The notes under the pieces: generated by a model
What the model saw: only the letters and a program-made list of their open reading frames with translations
The model's database searches: none
What the model was told of the DNA's origin: nothing
Program-made: the position numbers and the translations under genes
Assembly: GCA_021397835.1 (NCBI GenBank)
Contig: JAJFZO010000645.1
Location: 1,240,001 to 1,304,000 of the forward strand
Direction of reading: 5' to 3'
Origin: Moringa oleifera
Taxonomy: Eukaryota > Streptophyta > Magnoliopsida > Brassicales > Moringaceae
Length of the DNA stretch: 64,000 nt
In this document: positions 33,471 to 47,700 of the stretch, piece by piece
How the letters are laid out: each line of letters begins with the position of its first letter
Position numbering within the stretch: position 1 is the first letter of the stretch

Positions 33471-34266
33471 TTCACATCGATCTTTTCCTTTTTTAATCGT
33501 AATATGAATCAGGAACTCTGTGATCATATATATAATTGTCATTAACTTCATCCTTTAAGTTCAATTATAAGGTACTGTTTGATGATGGTTGTATACATTT
33601 TATTTAAGTTGCTCAGAAGGATTTAACAGTACCTTAATACTAAATTGTACTGTGGATATGGTATGACCAGAACTGCCATACCAATCTTCAGCAATTTTGG
33701 AACTTCAATTTCTGTTGAGAGAGGGCAAGATCCTAGAAATTTTTTGTGTGTTTTTTCAGTTTCTATTTTATTTTCTCATTTAAAAAAAAGGAAAAAGTAC
33801 GTTGAGATAAAATGGTAAAGTTTTGTTTTTATCGCCGTATGTGTTCATATATATATTTTGTTATTTCTATTTATTTTGATATTTGTATATTGAGATTAAT
33901 AATTATATTTAACAACTATTTTTAAAAATAATTATTATATTTAAAAGTTTTCTTTAAAGATGCTAATTATCTTTGATAGTCATTCTATTTTTACTAAAAA
34001 AATTAATTTTGACAAGAGTTCATTCTATTCCATTCAGTATGTTGTCGAGTTAGTTTTTTTGTGCTTAGGGATAGAGTTTTGCAAAGAATGAGAGTGACCT
34101 AAATTAATTTATTTTCTTAGTTGTTTTTATAGAAGAGCATACTCTTTCATTAAGTTCTCTATATGTAGGTATTTTGTTGAACTTTATCTCTTTGATTTAT
34201 TTCTTTTGTTACTTATGTTTGATTGATTGCCATATGTGTTTGTTTTTGCTCAATTTTGCAACAAGT

Positions 34267-34278
34267 TGGTATCAAAGC
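34267..34278 (+). promoter_or_regulatory. Copia primer-binding site
   Basis: tggtatcaaagc matches 11 of 12 positions of the consensus complementary to initiator Met-tRNA. The AT-rich LTR-like sequence ends just before it. Confidence 0.7.
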
Positions 34279-34370
34279 TAAGTTATAATTTTGTTTATCA
34301 AAAAGTCTCTATCTTAATTCAAATATGGAAAGGTTTTACTTCCAATAGGTTTCAAATCCAAAAGTGCAAT

Positions 34371-34682
34371 CACCGCAAGAAAATAAGCTTTTTATAACGG
34401 TTAAGAAACTGTCATTATAAGTGATGATATAAAAACTTTATGACGATCCAAAAAATGGTCACAAATTTTTTATGATTCGATCATCCTTTAAATTAAATGG
34501 CTATCACATTTAAAAAACTCTCCAAGAGATACCGTATACGTTTATGACTGTCTCCCAAGGCAATCATGTATGTTACCATTTTTATGACGGTCTTTTATGA
34601 CTGTCGTGTATTTAATTTTTTAATGACGATCATGAAAGATCATTATAAAATACAATCATTAAAGATAGTTTCTCTTGTAGTG
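34371..34682. mobile_element. CACTA-type miniature element (312 bp)
   Basis: Starts caccgcaagaaaa and ends tttctcttgtagtg; the two are imperfect inverted forms of the CACTACAAGAAA terminus of plant CACTA transposons. It is flanked on both sides by aat (34368-34370 and 34683-34685), the 3-bp target duplication expected for this superfamily. Inside are repeated subterminal motifs such as tatgacggtc, tatgactgtc, atgacgatc and their complements. It has no coding capacity, so it would depend on a CACTA transposase such as the TNP2 type seen at 54660-55981. Confidence 0.88.
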
Positions 34683-37600
34683 AATGATTTTAATTATCCA
34701 ATTTAGGAAGTTGAATGTATATGTGGCTATTGTAAGGGATAGATGTATAGTATTTTTTTATTGAAATACAGAAAAAGTTGGATATGTTTAATGCAGATTT
34801 TGCTAAAAGGGATGAGGTGGTAATAATACATATTCATTTGGCACAAGAAGAAGAATATATTTGTTCAATATATCTAGAGACACCATAATAAAAGTTTTAT
34901 GACATAAATTGCAGAATCTGATTGAATAAAAATCAAATAGAATCTCTCTTTAAAAAAAATTGTAGAACTTTAAGATGGAAGAAATATTTTCTTCGTAAGA
35001 ACATTTAAATGAGTTCAACATTCTAATCAATACACTTGAATGAGTTCAACATTCTAATCAATAGATTAACAATTATCAGAGATATAATAGATCGTTGCTC
35101 TTTTGTTTAGTTCATCGATAGAACCTTGGATTTTTTTAATCATAAACATTAATAACGATTCAAATCAATGTATCAATGATGGGTATACTACTTTTTAAGA
35201 AACCTTGCAGAAAAATAAGAGTGGTTCATTAGGGAAAATGACGCTAGTTCCTAGGAGATTTCATAATGGAAGTAATGGTCGTATAGATCAAATCAAATTC
35301 AATCCGAAAGACGACAACAAAGTATAGCGTTAGAATTGGAATAAGGGGGACACTATGAGGGAATGTGAATATGAGTCAAAGTAACCCACAGACATTGGTC
35401 ACTTTCATGTTATTCTTCTCACCAAAAAATAAAAAATAAAAATAAAATGGAAAGACATCGTGAAGATCAAATTTTAAAAAATAAATTTTGTAAAAATAAT
35501 AATAAAAGAAAAAAAGTTCATATTCTCTTTATAAAAGTTTGACAAAAAGTAATAAAGTTTGTTTTAGAGAAAATAAATAAGCAAAGATAATTGAAGGAGT
35601 TCTAGTGGTTATAGAGAAAAGCTTGTAAAAGATATATATTAGTTGATAGGTGAGATTGTTGTCAGTTATGACAAAGAAATTAGGGTTTCATGAACAAGCG
35701 AAGACTAAAAACATTTCTTGATTAAATTTACTTCCTAATTTGAAATATTATGGCTTTTATTCTTTGTGAATATTGAATTAGGTTCCTACTTATATTAGAA
35801 GCAAGGATGTGTTGGACTTAATATATTGTGACACTTGAGAATCTCATATGCAAGTATATAAATATTTTGTTTTATCCATTGATTTTTTTTTTCTAAGGAA
35901 TGTGTACATTACTTAAGCTAAAGGCTTTATTTTTGAAAGTAAGAAGAATCTAATGTGATGGTTGAACAAATTGCTGCATGGTATGATGGGTTGAAGGTGT
36001 TTGCATTGATTCCTCCATGGTGACCTTTAGGTTTTGTACAAGCAATGCTAGTTATATTGCCCACTTTTATTGCTTACTTTTATAGCTATAATGCGATAGT
36101 TTTGTAATTTTACTATAATTTATTAGTCACATGTATCAATTTTGATGGTGTTATAAACATTATTTCATAAACAAAATTGTTATTTCATAAACATAATTCT
36201 ACTATGTTTTCATTAGGTTTTCTGTGTTTTCGTTAATTTTACTATGTAATGGTTATTTCATAAACATAATCGGGACTTAGGCTATAGTTTCATTAGTTCT
36301 CTTATGCATTTGTTAGTTCAATAAGTATATTCGTGAGTTCATTTATGCATTTGTTACTTCATGAACACAATCATGAGTTCATTTATGCATTCGATACTTC
36401 TTTTTTTCACTTCACTTATACTTTAGTTAAATTGTATATAGATTCGTTCCTTAATTTACACATTATAATTTGATACTTAACAGTTCTTTTCTATTTTGTT
36501 TACGTATTTAGATCGCAGTGAAGGTCAAACTCGGACCAACTATTATGGAGCTCTAAGCCTTATATCTTATAAGCTTAAAAAGACTGTACTGCTATTGCAG
36601 CAACCTATGGCAGCACAGTTTCATGGTGATGAGGATAACCACAGTGAGGGTAATAAGATGGATATCCCCATTCAAAATAAGGCTACAAAATTACCCCTAG
36701 TCCTACCAAAAATGTATAAGATAATTATTGTTTTTTATATAAATACAAAGAATATTTCTTTTAACAATTAATATCTAATTTTTTTTTCATTGATGACTAA
36801 ATGTAGCAGCTATCAAGTTATATTACTATACCAAAACTAAAGGAGAAGAGAACTAGAAGAAAAGGTAGAGAGGTAAGATATTAAGGTCAAGGAAGAGGCA
36901 AAGGAGAATGAGAGGAAGAAAGTAAGGGAATCCTAGGCTAAGAAGTCATAGGGTAATAGGGTGGAGAGAGACCCTGAGATTTGCCATTGCCTTGATCTAG
37001 TGGACACTTCGACATATAGATTCGTCAGATAGAGAACCAATATCCGCTGAGTTTTATCTAAATGATAATGAGGTAATTTCATTTAATGCTATAAGTTAGA
37101 TGTCCTTATTAAAATTAGTAAAATCATTAGTTGATATTCAATTTTTTTACTTCTTTATAATTTTCAAAGAATCGTTACTTAATCATAAATTCATTACTTT
37201 GCATTTGTTACTTATTTATATTAAATCATTAGCTCATTAATACTTTTGTTGGCAGTGTTTCGGGTTATCTTTCTTGGAATTATATTAAATAAACTATTTG
37301 TTGGGCATTGCAAGGTGGTGATGATGCGGCTCCTTTAACATCACATGGTTGTGCTAGTCACCACCAAGATTTCGAGGAAACAAAAGTGAAATAGGTGCGG
37401 GGTGAGGACCATAAACATTCGAGGGCAGCGATATTGTTATAGATCAGTTTGTTATTATAGGCAGTCGATCCACAAGACCTTGAAGGTCTTGAGGTCGTCT
37501 GCCATAATTACTTGCATCTAACTATGAAGCTTGATGCAGACATAGCTCTGTATTTGCTCAGTGATGCTGCCCTCATAGATGATATAGCAATGGGTTCTGT

Positions 37601-38020
37601 AGTGACAATAGATGAGGTTAAAAGTGTGGGCTGGCATAAAAAGGTGCTGATGAAAGGGGCAAGTAGGAGGTGTCAGAGGCAAAGGTAAATCTGGGTATTG
37701 TTTTAGTCGAGGAAGACAGTATTGCATTGGTTTTCAGGATGCGTAAGTTATCCAGGGCATTGTGTAGCCTTTATGTCAACCCGACTGAGAAGAAACACTC
37801 TAGGTTTGACCTTTTGGTGGATTCTTATATGTTAATTCATTAGGTATTAAAAAATGAATATTTGGTGTTCATGAAAGGAATATCATAGTAAGTAAATATC
37901 CTTTATATTTTATTATATATATATACATATATATTATTTACTTTTTTTAATATAATCTAACAATTTAACTTTTGCAAATGCAACTGCAATGTTACTGTTA
38001 GTCTTAGTGTGAGTACTGGT

Positions 38021-39239
38021 TGGTTCTGGACACTTGAGCACAACGATGAATGGATTGAGGATTGGGTAAGTATATACTTTCATTTTATCATTACATAAGA
38101 TTTCATTATTTCATTAGAAGATTGTATGGTTCATTCTAATCTTTTGTTAGTTCATTACAAAATAACTTCATACTTTGATTTTGCTAATGAATACATATTT
38201 TTCATTAGATGATTTCTTAATTCATTACTTAATATCATTAATATCATCTTTTGTGAGAAATAAGCAGATTTCATTACTTAGTTTCGTTAGAAGATTTTAT
38301 GTTTCATTGATTAATTCTTTCTTATTTTTTACAAAACATAGATGTGTATATGTTTCTTCTGCAAAAATGATAGAAGGAGTTTTAGACTGTATATAAGTAG
38401 GATATTTGTATTTGAAACCTTCTTTTTTATGTAAATTTGTAAATCCTAAGGTGTCTTGATTGCTTTTTAAGTGAGTTTTTTTTTAACATATTTTATTTTA
38501 TTTTTGCATACTAGGTTTTTCTATACTTACCACGAGTATTAGCTTAATCCAAATGCTGATTATTCTCCTTTAGATTCACCCCATGAGACTTATAAGTGAG
38601 AGGATGGACTGCTAGAACATGTTTATGGTACTTAGTATGAGGGCTGGCCACCATGGCACATTATGAACAAGGAAATTTTTTTAAATCTTAATTGCTCTAA
38701 ATAATGAAGAAAAATACTTCATTATCCCATTGATATTCATCAACTACAGCTGCTGGTTCCTTGGCATATCGGTGGGGTGCAATGGTTAGTTCTTATCATC
38801 TACTTGGAGAAATTCACTATGCATGTTTTCGACTCATTCAGATAAGATATATCAACTAAACTATAGATCTGGCAACAAAACCACTTCTAATTCATGCTCT
38901 TGAGTTACTTATCGAATGCTGGGTGTTTTATCCAAAAGCCTAAAGCCAAAGTTCTTAAAGTTCCACTTTCGAGCATGCTTCACTTGAAGACTCAGGTTCC
39001 CTAACAAAAAACATCATATGTGTTTGAATAAATGCTCATAGGCCTTACTCTGAAGATAAAAGTAATGAGGAGTTTATATATGCTTTTGTGTTCTTTATTT
39101 TTTATTTCAAATACTAACGGTTATAATTGAGTTTTTGGCTTTTATTTTTTTTTCTTGTAGTGGTAACTGTGGTCCTCATATGTTTTACACAATGGAGCAC
39201 ATACTCGCTGATAAGCCTTTGAAATACAATGACACCTAA
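38021..39239 (+). pseudogene. Ulp1-like C48 cysteine protease remnant, spliced
   Basis: Three parts appear in family order. (1) WFWTLEHNDEWIEDW at 38021-38065, followed by a perfect donor gtaagt, matches the W....EWL.D.H segment. (2) HIGGVQWLVLIIYLEKFT, then MHVFDSF, at 38765-38839 matches the catalytic His-Trp strand and the VFDS segment with the Asp. (3) After an acceptor (tttcttgtag), GNCGPHMFYTMEHILADKP runs to a stop at 39237-39239 and carries the active-site Cys. Stops between parts 1 and 2 show decay. Ulp1 enzymes process SUMO; in MULEs their role is unknown. Confidence 0.72.
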
Positions 39240-40979
39240 ATGCCATAAATTAAGAAGCACATAACCATTTACATTTCTATAAACTCTTATAATGATAAAG
39301 ATGATCAAACCTGAATTGTGTAATTTTTTTTGTATTGTATGTTTTTTGGTATACATTCAACAGTAAATAACACCTAGTATTGTGAAAATTGTAAATATTA
39401 TTGATATTTTTTCTCGTGTCTATATATGGTTGTGCTACCATTCCAATAAATTTTAACAACTTTATAATAATTTTCTTAGAAAGTATCAAATTTAAGCAAT
39501 TTTCTCACGATTGTAACTAATTAATGGGATTACTATTCTAATGATTGCAGTAAGTGTTGCTCCTATTCCAATAAATTGTAGTACAACGTTTATTAATGGG
39601 CTCACTATTCTAAAGGATATCAGAATTTAAGCCAATTTTCAAAGTTGCCAATTGTCAAGATGAATCTAAATTAAATACTAAAATTCAGAAGATTAACTAA
39701 TTCTAATCTTATTGATCAGGAACTAGAGTGTAACCATTGCAAAACAATAGAAGCAAACACAACGAATTTAGACTAATATTAATGTATAGTATCCAGAATC
39801 TTTGAGCATCGCAATCTTCAACCAAAGTAACCATATCTCTATGATATAATAACAATAGTTATTAGATAAATTCTTAAACACATATGCAATCTTCAAACAT
39901 AAATGGTAATCCTAATGCTTATCTTTAATTCAGTAACCTATCAAATCAATCAATAATAAATAAGCATATGCAAATATCAGTAAGTCAAACATGGGACAAT
40001 AAATCAATAATCTCAAATAATTAATCACAGTAAAAAATAATGCATGATCATAACCCTACCAATTAAAGCTAAAATTAGAGGCAGTTTGATGAATTGTTTG
40101 AATGAATCTTGTAACATTTCTAACGACATGTCTCAACATTGGTCATGCTATCTGCATTACCTATCAGGCGATGCATATCATAAGTCTATGGGATCATAGC
40201 GATTTGATAAGTCTTAACATAATTGCGATGTTTATGGCACATTTGACAGAATGACATGTCTCTTCATGATACTATAGGTTTGGGTATGTTAATCGATTAT
40301 GTCCATACTAGGCACATTTCAAGCACTTCTTTTGATATGTGCTTTCCTCACAAAAAGGTATTCTTTGTTTCTTCGGCTCGCTTGTTAGCTAACCATTATT
40401 GGACAGTAATACAACAACCTTTACAACTTCCTCAAGCACATCTCAATCAAACTTATCACCCACGAGATATATCAGCTCAATGTATGCTACTACTAATTGT
40501 TTCGTTTATAATAGTTTGAGCAAAGGGTTATGAAATCAATATTATGTTCCTTACAAAAGTGAAAACTGATGAAGTTGTTAACACAAGTAACAATGAATAA
40601 TAACAAAATTAAAAACAAAATAATAAATGTCATTTGGAAGCTACTAGTGCACGTGCACATGATAACGGATCAACCTAAAACTCCATAAAACTACAAGTAC
40701 GTTCCATAAGGTCAACAATCGCTTCTTTACCCTTGCACTTAATGAGAAATACATTCTAGTCAACATCGGAAGCTGTCATTTGTAATGAAACTTTTTATCT
40801 ATTAGTCATCAAAAAGTGAACCTATTTTGTTAGTTGTGCCTTTCAAGCCTTGACTTTCTCATGTCAATCATAAAACCAACATTGTATCATATCTCTAATG
40901 AATTTCAATAAAGCCATGATGGCAATTTATAAGTAAATCGAAAACATAAATTCAAGCTCTCAGTAATGTTGGTTGTCAT

Positions 40980-42780
40980 GAGTTGGTATCATCTCTAGGG
41001 GTAATAAACATGTGACCGTTTCCTCGGATCTTCCTTCATGATATATTCATATGCTTTAGGATGATTAGCTTGCAACTCCATCATCAATTTATATCAGATT
41101 CTCAATATGCCCTAGCTACGCTGTAAAATATCTTAAACACATATTTTCTCTTGAATTTATTCTTTATATTTTAAGTCTTTATATTTTAAACCATATGTCA
41201 AGAACATAAACCATGATCAGAATCGGGAAAGATCTTTGCGGTGACCTTTCTAATATTAGCATGATAATCTTATATAATAACTAAATCCTTAACAATACCA
41301 AAATTTTTTCTTCAGCTTCTCTAAGAACCATTTCCATACTTTATAGTTCTTCAAGTTACCAAAACCAAAAGCTAGTGGGTATATCCGTTCATTTCCATCC
41401 TTCACGTTAGTGCAAACATTATAATATGGAACTTCCCTTTAAGATGAATGACATCAATAGTAATAATCAATATAATCTCTAAATGAAAACCCCTTAACGA
41501 TTGCTTAAAAGCTACAAAAAAAATACTTAAATTGATTAGTTTAATCTTTGATGTATATGTGAGTTTTAGTTCCTCAATTAATGTTCGTAACATGTAATAA
41601 TATTATGATAGTTATTGATATGACTTAACTAGGTCACCATAAATAAGAGACAGTGCATACCTTTTCACCTTTCATGCTTTGTTATATAAAATTTGTATGT
41701 TATATAGTTCTTTTATATCACCCATGATGTTTTTCAGTTTAATGATTCTAACATTAGTAGACAACTTTTTAGTCATAATTTTTCTAATAATGGCAAAATT
41801 TGTTTGTCGATGCCATCAATGTAACTCTTCAATTGTGCAAATGTGTGGCAAATCGCACTGTCTAATTTGAAAGAATTGTTTTGATATAACTCTCACAAGA
41901 TAAGCCTTTTATGCACAATTTCCTTTTCTACAAGTAATTTCAAATATTAATTTGTAAATCTAGTGATCTTAAACTTAAAATTCTCAATCAATGTCTGCAT
42001 ATCTAACAATTGCTTCAATTTTTTTTTCGAGAAAAACTGACTTTAGCAAGGATCTGAATCAAAGTTACTGATTTTACAATGGAAATCGAAGCAATATTAT
42101 ATAATTTAATACTCAACAAACTATACCTTCTAACAACACCATTACTTGTATCATTATGTGCTACAAGCATATAGGGGGGACATAAGGTGAGACATAAGGT
42201 GGGACTGAATATGGGATAAGATGTAAGTTCCTATTAAGCTCTTCATTATCAAATTTTGCTTTTAGAGTGGGTTTATATTAATTTTCATTGAAGGGTTAAA
42301 TAGGTTGAGTCCCTGGGATTGGGTATTCATATCCAGCATTATAGTCTATCGGCTTATCCAAGTTGATATCATGAGTATACTGAAAGCCAATAGAAATCTC
42401 ATTATAGAAGAATGGTTCCATGCGTAAATTCTTACCTTGAATACTTTGGACTACTCCTAGTATAAAAATTAAAACAATTGATTCATTATGAAATTCTACC
42501 ATCACACACACTAGGTCTGTTCTCAACAAAATTTTACTTTACCAAATCCACAATTAAATAGGGCATTATATTATTATCATACAACATAAACTTAATATCA
42601 TCGTCATTCACTAACTCAATTTTTACATCAGTTAATTCAAACCTTACTACGGTGTACAATACAATATCATACTTAAAAAATCAGCCTCTATATATGTAAG
42701 ATTTAACTATGGCCAACAAACGCATATATGTCAAGCTCTTCTAAACAACATATACCCAGGTTTTGATAGCCTTACTAGTA
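40980..42780 (-). pseudogene. MULE transposase remnant
   Basis: On the minus strand, from high to low coordinates: LVNDDDIKFML near 42590-42620 (N-terminal MULE domain); IDVIHLKGKF near 41430-41455, containing the first catalytic Asp; KDGNERIYPLAFGFGN and WKWFLEKLKKKF near 41300-41400; KIFPDSDHGL near 41205-41237 with the region leading to the H..N.KK motif; SVARAY near 41115-41135; and TTNITESLN near 40965-40990, corresponding to the ..ESFN segment. Frames change between parts, so it is inactive. Confidence 0.82.
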
Positions 42781-43110
42781 TACTCAAAACATGCTCCTGA
42801 CATAGACCACTCACCATTTCAAATTATAATGACTTGCATTCTATGATGACTACAAAATTATTTTAGAAAAGAATTAACAATTTTAGAAAAGAAGTAACTA
42901 TTTTAGAAAAGAAATAATGATTTCATAACAAAATAACTAGTTTCATGAAGGAACTGACGATGTAAAGATGAAAGAAACAATTCTAGTTAATAAATAATGA
43001 TTTTTTGCATGAAGTAACGATTAATCAATTAAGAAATGATTTCATAAAAGAAATCATGATTTCGTGAAGACACTATAATTTCATGATGAAGTTACAATTT
43101 TACAAAACAT

Positions 43111-44729
43111 GTTACGCTCTTTGCTTATCATTGAATAATTTTTCATACCAAGAGATGAAATGTAAAATATGTCATAATTTTAAGGTATATTGTTGTTAAG
43201 ATGCATACATGTTACCCTTTAGAACCACCCTATCACATTCTTAGAGTTTATGATATATGATGGATGTACAAGAGAACCAACAAAAAATGAAGAATGATTG
43301 GCTGAATTCCTTCTCACAATCACAGTTGGATAGATCTTGTAAACAAACGTCAAAGGAAGAACGAATAAAGATAGTAAAGAGAGATACCAAAGAAAGAGAA
43401 TCTCAAAGACGAGAGAAACTTCGAATAAGCTATCTCAAATTTTAAGTTCGTTCAATTTCAAGGATATTACTGTCTTTTATAAGAGCATTTTTGTATTCGT
43501 AATACATTTAAGTGCTAAAAAAAAATGTTAGTGAAGATGGTTTCTTTTATAAAAGTAAGGAAGCAAGGTGGTAATTTTGTTAATTTGCTCATAAAATAAT
43601 GTGCATCTTACCTAGATATTGTATTTAAGATATTCTTGTTATAGAATAAAATAATTTGGACTCCAAATAGATTATTATACCTAGGATATTTTATATTAAT
43701 TAGAGATCATAATATTATATTTAAAATAATACATTGATTATTTTTATTCCTCTGTTTCTTTTTTTTTTCCTGTTATTATCATGAAAGTTGCTTCATAATG
43801 CATTACCAGCATGAGCTTACTCTCTGATTATAAACCCTATTCAAATCCATCACGTATAAATTGAAATCTAACTTTGATTATTTTACATTTTTGATCTCAA
43901 TCTTTTTCTTTCTTACTAATGTTTTTGTTATAGTTAAAGTCTTTATTTTTTAAAAAAATTATTAAGTAAAAAATTGTTTATAAAATCCTTATTTGTTAAC
44001 AATCAACACACAATGATAAACACTATAACTGAGGCTTTAAGACTTCAAATGGAAAAACCTTATGATTTAGGTTTAGGCCTTCAACAATACTATGGAAAAT
44101 AGGTTAATTTTTTATGAAAAATACATGAAAAATTTCAAAAACTGAATTGAAAAGTTTTGAAAAAATGAGAAGAAAAAAAAAAGAAAATAGGTCATTTTGG
44201 TTGGTAGGGGCATGTTTCGGTAATTTGTGCCCTTTAAGACTAATTACAAGCCATATTTTTGAAAACCTTAACGAGTTTATCCAAGTAGTTTTAGGTCTCT
44301 AAAGACCCCGAATTGGGTGGCAAGCAAGTGAAGCTTTCCGTTGACACTAATCAATGAAAATGTCCACTATCAGGAATGAAATTGAAAGGTTTTCAAACTT
44401 TTAAGGATTCAATTTTCTTAAAATTTAGGGGTTAAATTAAAAATTTTAAAATTTATTGACCCATATATCTTTGATGCAAAATGGTTGCATGATTAATTTC
44501 CATGTCCTTTTGACATTTGCCAGATATAAAATCCAACTATGATAGGTTTTCAATTGCAAAAAAATTATGAACTTCAGACATTCTTGAAATGTTATCTTTT
44601 GCAATTATTATGATTATCATCTATTGATAGAAGCCATTTTTTGTATGCATACATGGCCTACATTAAATAGTCGAAATCCCACAATCTTGATGTGAGTGAC
44701 TTTAATTACTTATCATTGTGCCTCAATGT
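43111..44729 (+). other. Spacer between MULE and copia remnants
   Basis: Open frame 43257-43445 encodes a charged peptide (KEERIKIVKRDTKERE) with no family I recognise; it could equally be the leader of the minus-strand transposase gene. From about 43980 to 44470 the sequence may be a decayed LTR preceding the copia gag, but no second copy was seen. Confidence 0.3.
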
Positions 44730-47700
44730 GAAGCTACACCTCTAAAAGCAAGGTCTCGTTGAAACCATCATGAAAAATGATAAATTTACTGATAAAGATG
44801 AGGTGAATGTGTTCATTTTTATTTGTCGTCACTTGCTTGACTGTTTGAAGGCATAATGCCTTTAAGTGAGAAAGTCTTTCGATCTGCGAAAGAGACTTAA
44901 AGAGTGGCATGATCATACTAAGACTATAATGCTCCCATAGGCATAATATGACTGATAGCATCTGAGGCTAGCTCTAAGACTTAAAGTCAATGTCAGACTA
45001 TAACTCTACACTCTTCAACATTGTGTTAAGACGAGCTATATGATGTGAAATTGATTGAAGTTGAGATTTTAAAGAAAATATTCTCCATCTTTCATGTTTC
45101 AAACATAGTTTTATAACAACAGCAAAGGCGATGTTAATTCGAATGATACTCTAAATCTATTTTAGTATTACTAACTGTCGTGTAAACAATTAAATTGCTC
45201 TTAAAGAACCACGATTTAAGGCATACTGGCACTAAGGTAATCCTTAAAACAAATGCTAATTATGATAGAAAGTCTAGTACTTTTAGAGGTGGAGGACAAA
45301 AATTTTGGTATAGCTCCCATAAAGGTGGCGGTCTCTCATCAAAAGAATAATTTTGTTCTAAATCATGATAAAGACAAAAAGTCAATGAAGAAATATGATA
45401 GTGAAATTTGTTCTCAATGTGGTATGATGGGCTATTGTGCACGTGCGTATTGAACACCTAAACACTTTATGGAGTTATATCAAGTATTCATAAAATGCAA
45501 AGGTAAAATTTTAAAAACCTATTCCATTGAAATTGAGAATGTGGAGACAAATAGGACTATGGTTGAGGACATCATCGCTGGTTTTATGAATGAGTTTCTC
45601 TTTACTCCCATTAAAGCAAAGCAATTAGATATCTTAGGCTTCAAATCCTAAGAAGAAAGTAAAATCACCTAAATGGTGGAATAATGTGCAAACTTAGATC
45701 TGATTAGAATTAGGAATCAACATATTCCAATTTATTATTATGAATAACGTACCTTGAAGCAGAATCGTTGGATATGGATGAAACTTTAGATCCTAAGAGA
45801 AAGTAAAATCACTTGGCTAGTGGAAGAATATGCAAATTTAGATCTGGTTAGAATTAGGAATCCACATATTCTAATATATCATTATGAATAACGTATCTTG
45901 GATGAATATAGTTTCCAAGACTAATAAAATTTTAAATTATTGAAATAAGTTAATAAATTGACATTTTTAAGCTTCACTCAATATCATTTACTGATGTTAT
46001 TTTTTCTCTATCCGAAGGTGCAAAACATGATGAAAATAAATGAAAATAAAAAAAAGAATGTTTATTTGCTTGATGGTGTAACGACATATACCCTCCTCTA
46101 AGGCAAATACTACTTCCCAAGCTTGACATTGCATATGGAAAATGTCCATACAGTATCTAGTCTCATGGAGATCAATGAAGGCTTTGTGAATGCCATAACA
46201 ACATTACCAAATGGTAATACTCTGCATATTAAGGATCCATTGCTAAGTAGTACATCTAAAGGAATTTACTTAGCTTTAAAGATGTATACTATAATGGATA
46301 CCAACTTGAGATAATTTATGAAGATAATAAAGTTTATCATTGTGTTACATCCTCTAAGGTGGGAAATCAAAACCATCCATGAACAGCTTAAGACTTTTAG
46401 TTAAGGATTGCATTGTGTTCAAATAAGAGCTATCGAGTTATATGCTACATGTCTTAGAAACTGGTAAACCTCTCAATAAATTTGGCCTTTGGTATCATCC
46501 CTTTGGTCATCTTGGTGCAATGATGATGCACAAGATTATAATGAGCTCAAGAAGACACCCTTTGAAAAATACAAAGATTTTGCTTTTCAAAGATTACTCT
46601 TACGTTCAAATAAGAGCTATAGAGTCATATGTTACCATGTCTTGGAAACTAGCAAATCCTAATGAATTTGACCTTTGTCATGATTTCCATCTTCATGCAG
46701 CAACGATGAGCAAGATTATTATGAACTCAAGAGGACACCCTTTGAAAAATACAAAAGTTTTGTTATCCAAAGATTACTCTTGTGAAACATATTTACAAGG
46801 AAAACTCATCATTCAATCATTTATGACTAAGGTCAATGTTCAATCACCATTTTCTTACAAAGAATTCAGTATGATATTTGGACTAATACATCTAACAAGT
46901 GGACCGTTTTGATATTTGATAGTCTTTGTGGATGCATCTTGTAGGTGGTCTCATGTTTGCCTATTATCCAAGTATAACATTGCTTTTGCATGTTTACTCG
47001 CGCAAATTAGAAAGCTATAGGCACACTTTTCTAATTATCTGATAAAGAGCATAAGGATCTATAACACTAGTGAATTCACTTTAAAGAGTTTTTTTTTTTT
47101 TTTGTGCATACTACACCTCTTATGGAATCGAGATTGAGCATCCGAACCTGCATGTTTACACACAAAAAGGATTAGCATAATCATTAATAAAAGTATGCAA
47201 ATAATGATTTTAAATTATTCCTGAGGACCAAATTGGGTTTCTTTACATGAGATCATATAAAATTACATGCTGCAACATCGATAAGAATTTGTCACACTCC
47301 TCAAGACACATAGGCCCTACTCCTACTTGTCTTGTGTTATGAACCAAATATCTCACATTTGTGTAGTTTTGGATGCATCATGTAGGTGCCTATTATACCT
47401 CCATAAAGGACTAAAATGGGACCCCAACGCCTTCTAGGCACTTACGTTGGGTATGATTCACCGTTTATTATTCAACTTTTAGAACCTTTGATGGGTGATT
47501 TATTTACCATGAGATTTGCGAATTGTCACTTTGATTATAATCATTTTCCATCACTAGGGACACCTAAAGCTGTCCAAGGGAATGAAGTATAAAAATGATG
47601 AAATTCTCTCATGAAAAGAATATTTTTTTCCCATTTAGATCTACACTTTTTTGACTATGAGAATAAGGTATAATGTATAATTCATTTGTAAGCAATAGCT

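Larger units (their letters stand above)
33730..36050 (+). mobile_element. Ty1/copia remnant with 5' LTR end, primer site and decayed gag
   Basis: The LTR end is followed by a primer-binding site at 34267-34278. Downstream are traces of gag, including the zinc-knuckle-like end KGDTMRECEYESK near 35345-35380. The gag start is split by a CACTA-type element (34371-34682). The start of the LTR and the 3' end of the element are not defined, and no clean second LTR was found. Confidence 0.55.
36150..43110. mobile_element. Decayed Mutator-like element with Ulp1 protease
   Basis: A MULE transposase (minus strand, about 40980-42780) and a Ulp1-type protease (plus strand, about 38021-39239) face each other, as in plant MULE groups that carry Ulp1-like genes. 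Both flanks (about 36160-36430 and the reverse complement of 42840-43110) contain repeated gttacttcat, atttcattagtt-like motifs that could be decayed subterminal repeats. Exact termini and the 9-bp duplication were not identified, so the limits are approximate. Confidence 0.65.

Noticed and set aside
43257..43445. 62-codon charged frame as a gene
   Set aside because: No family recognised, and it may be antisense leader of the MULE gene. Composition alone is insufficient.
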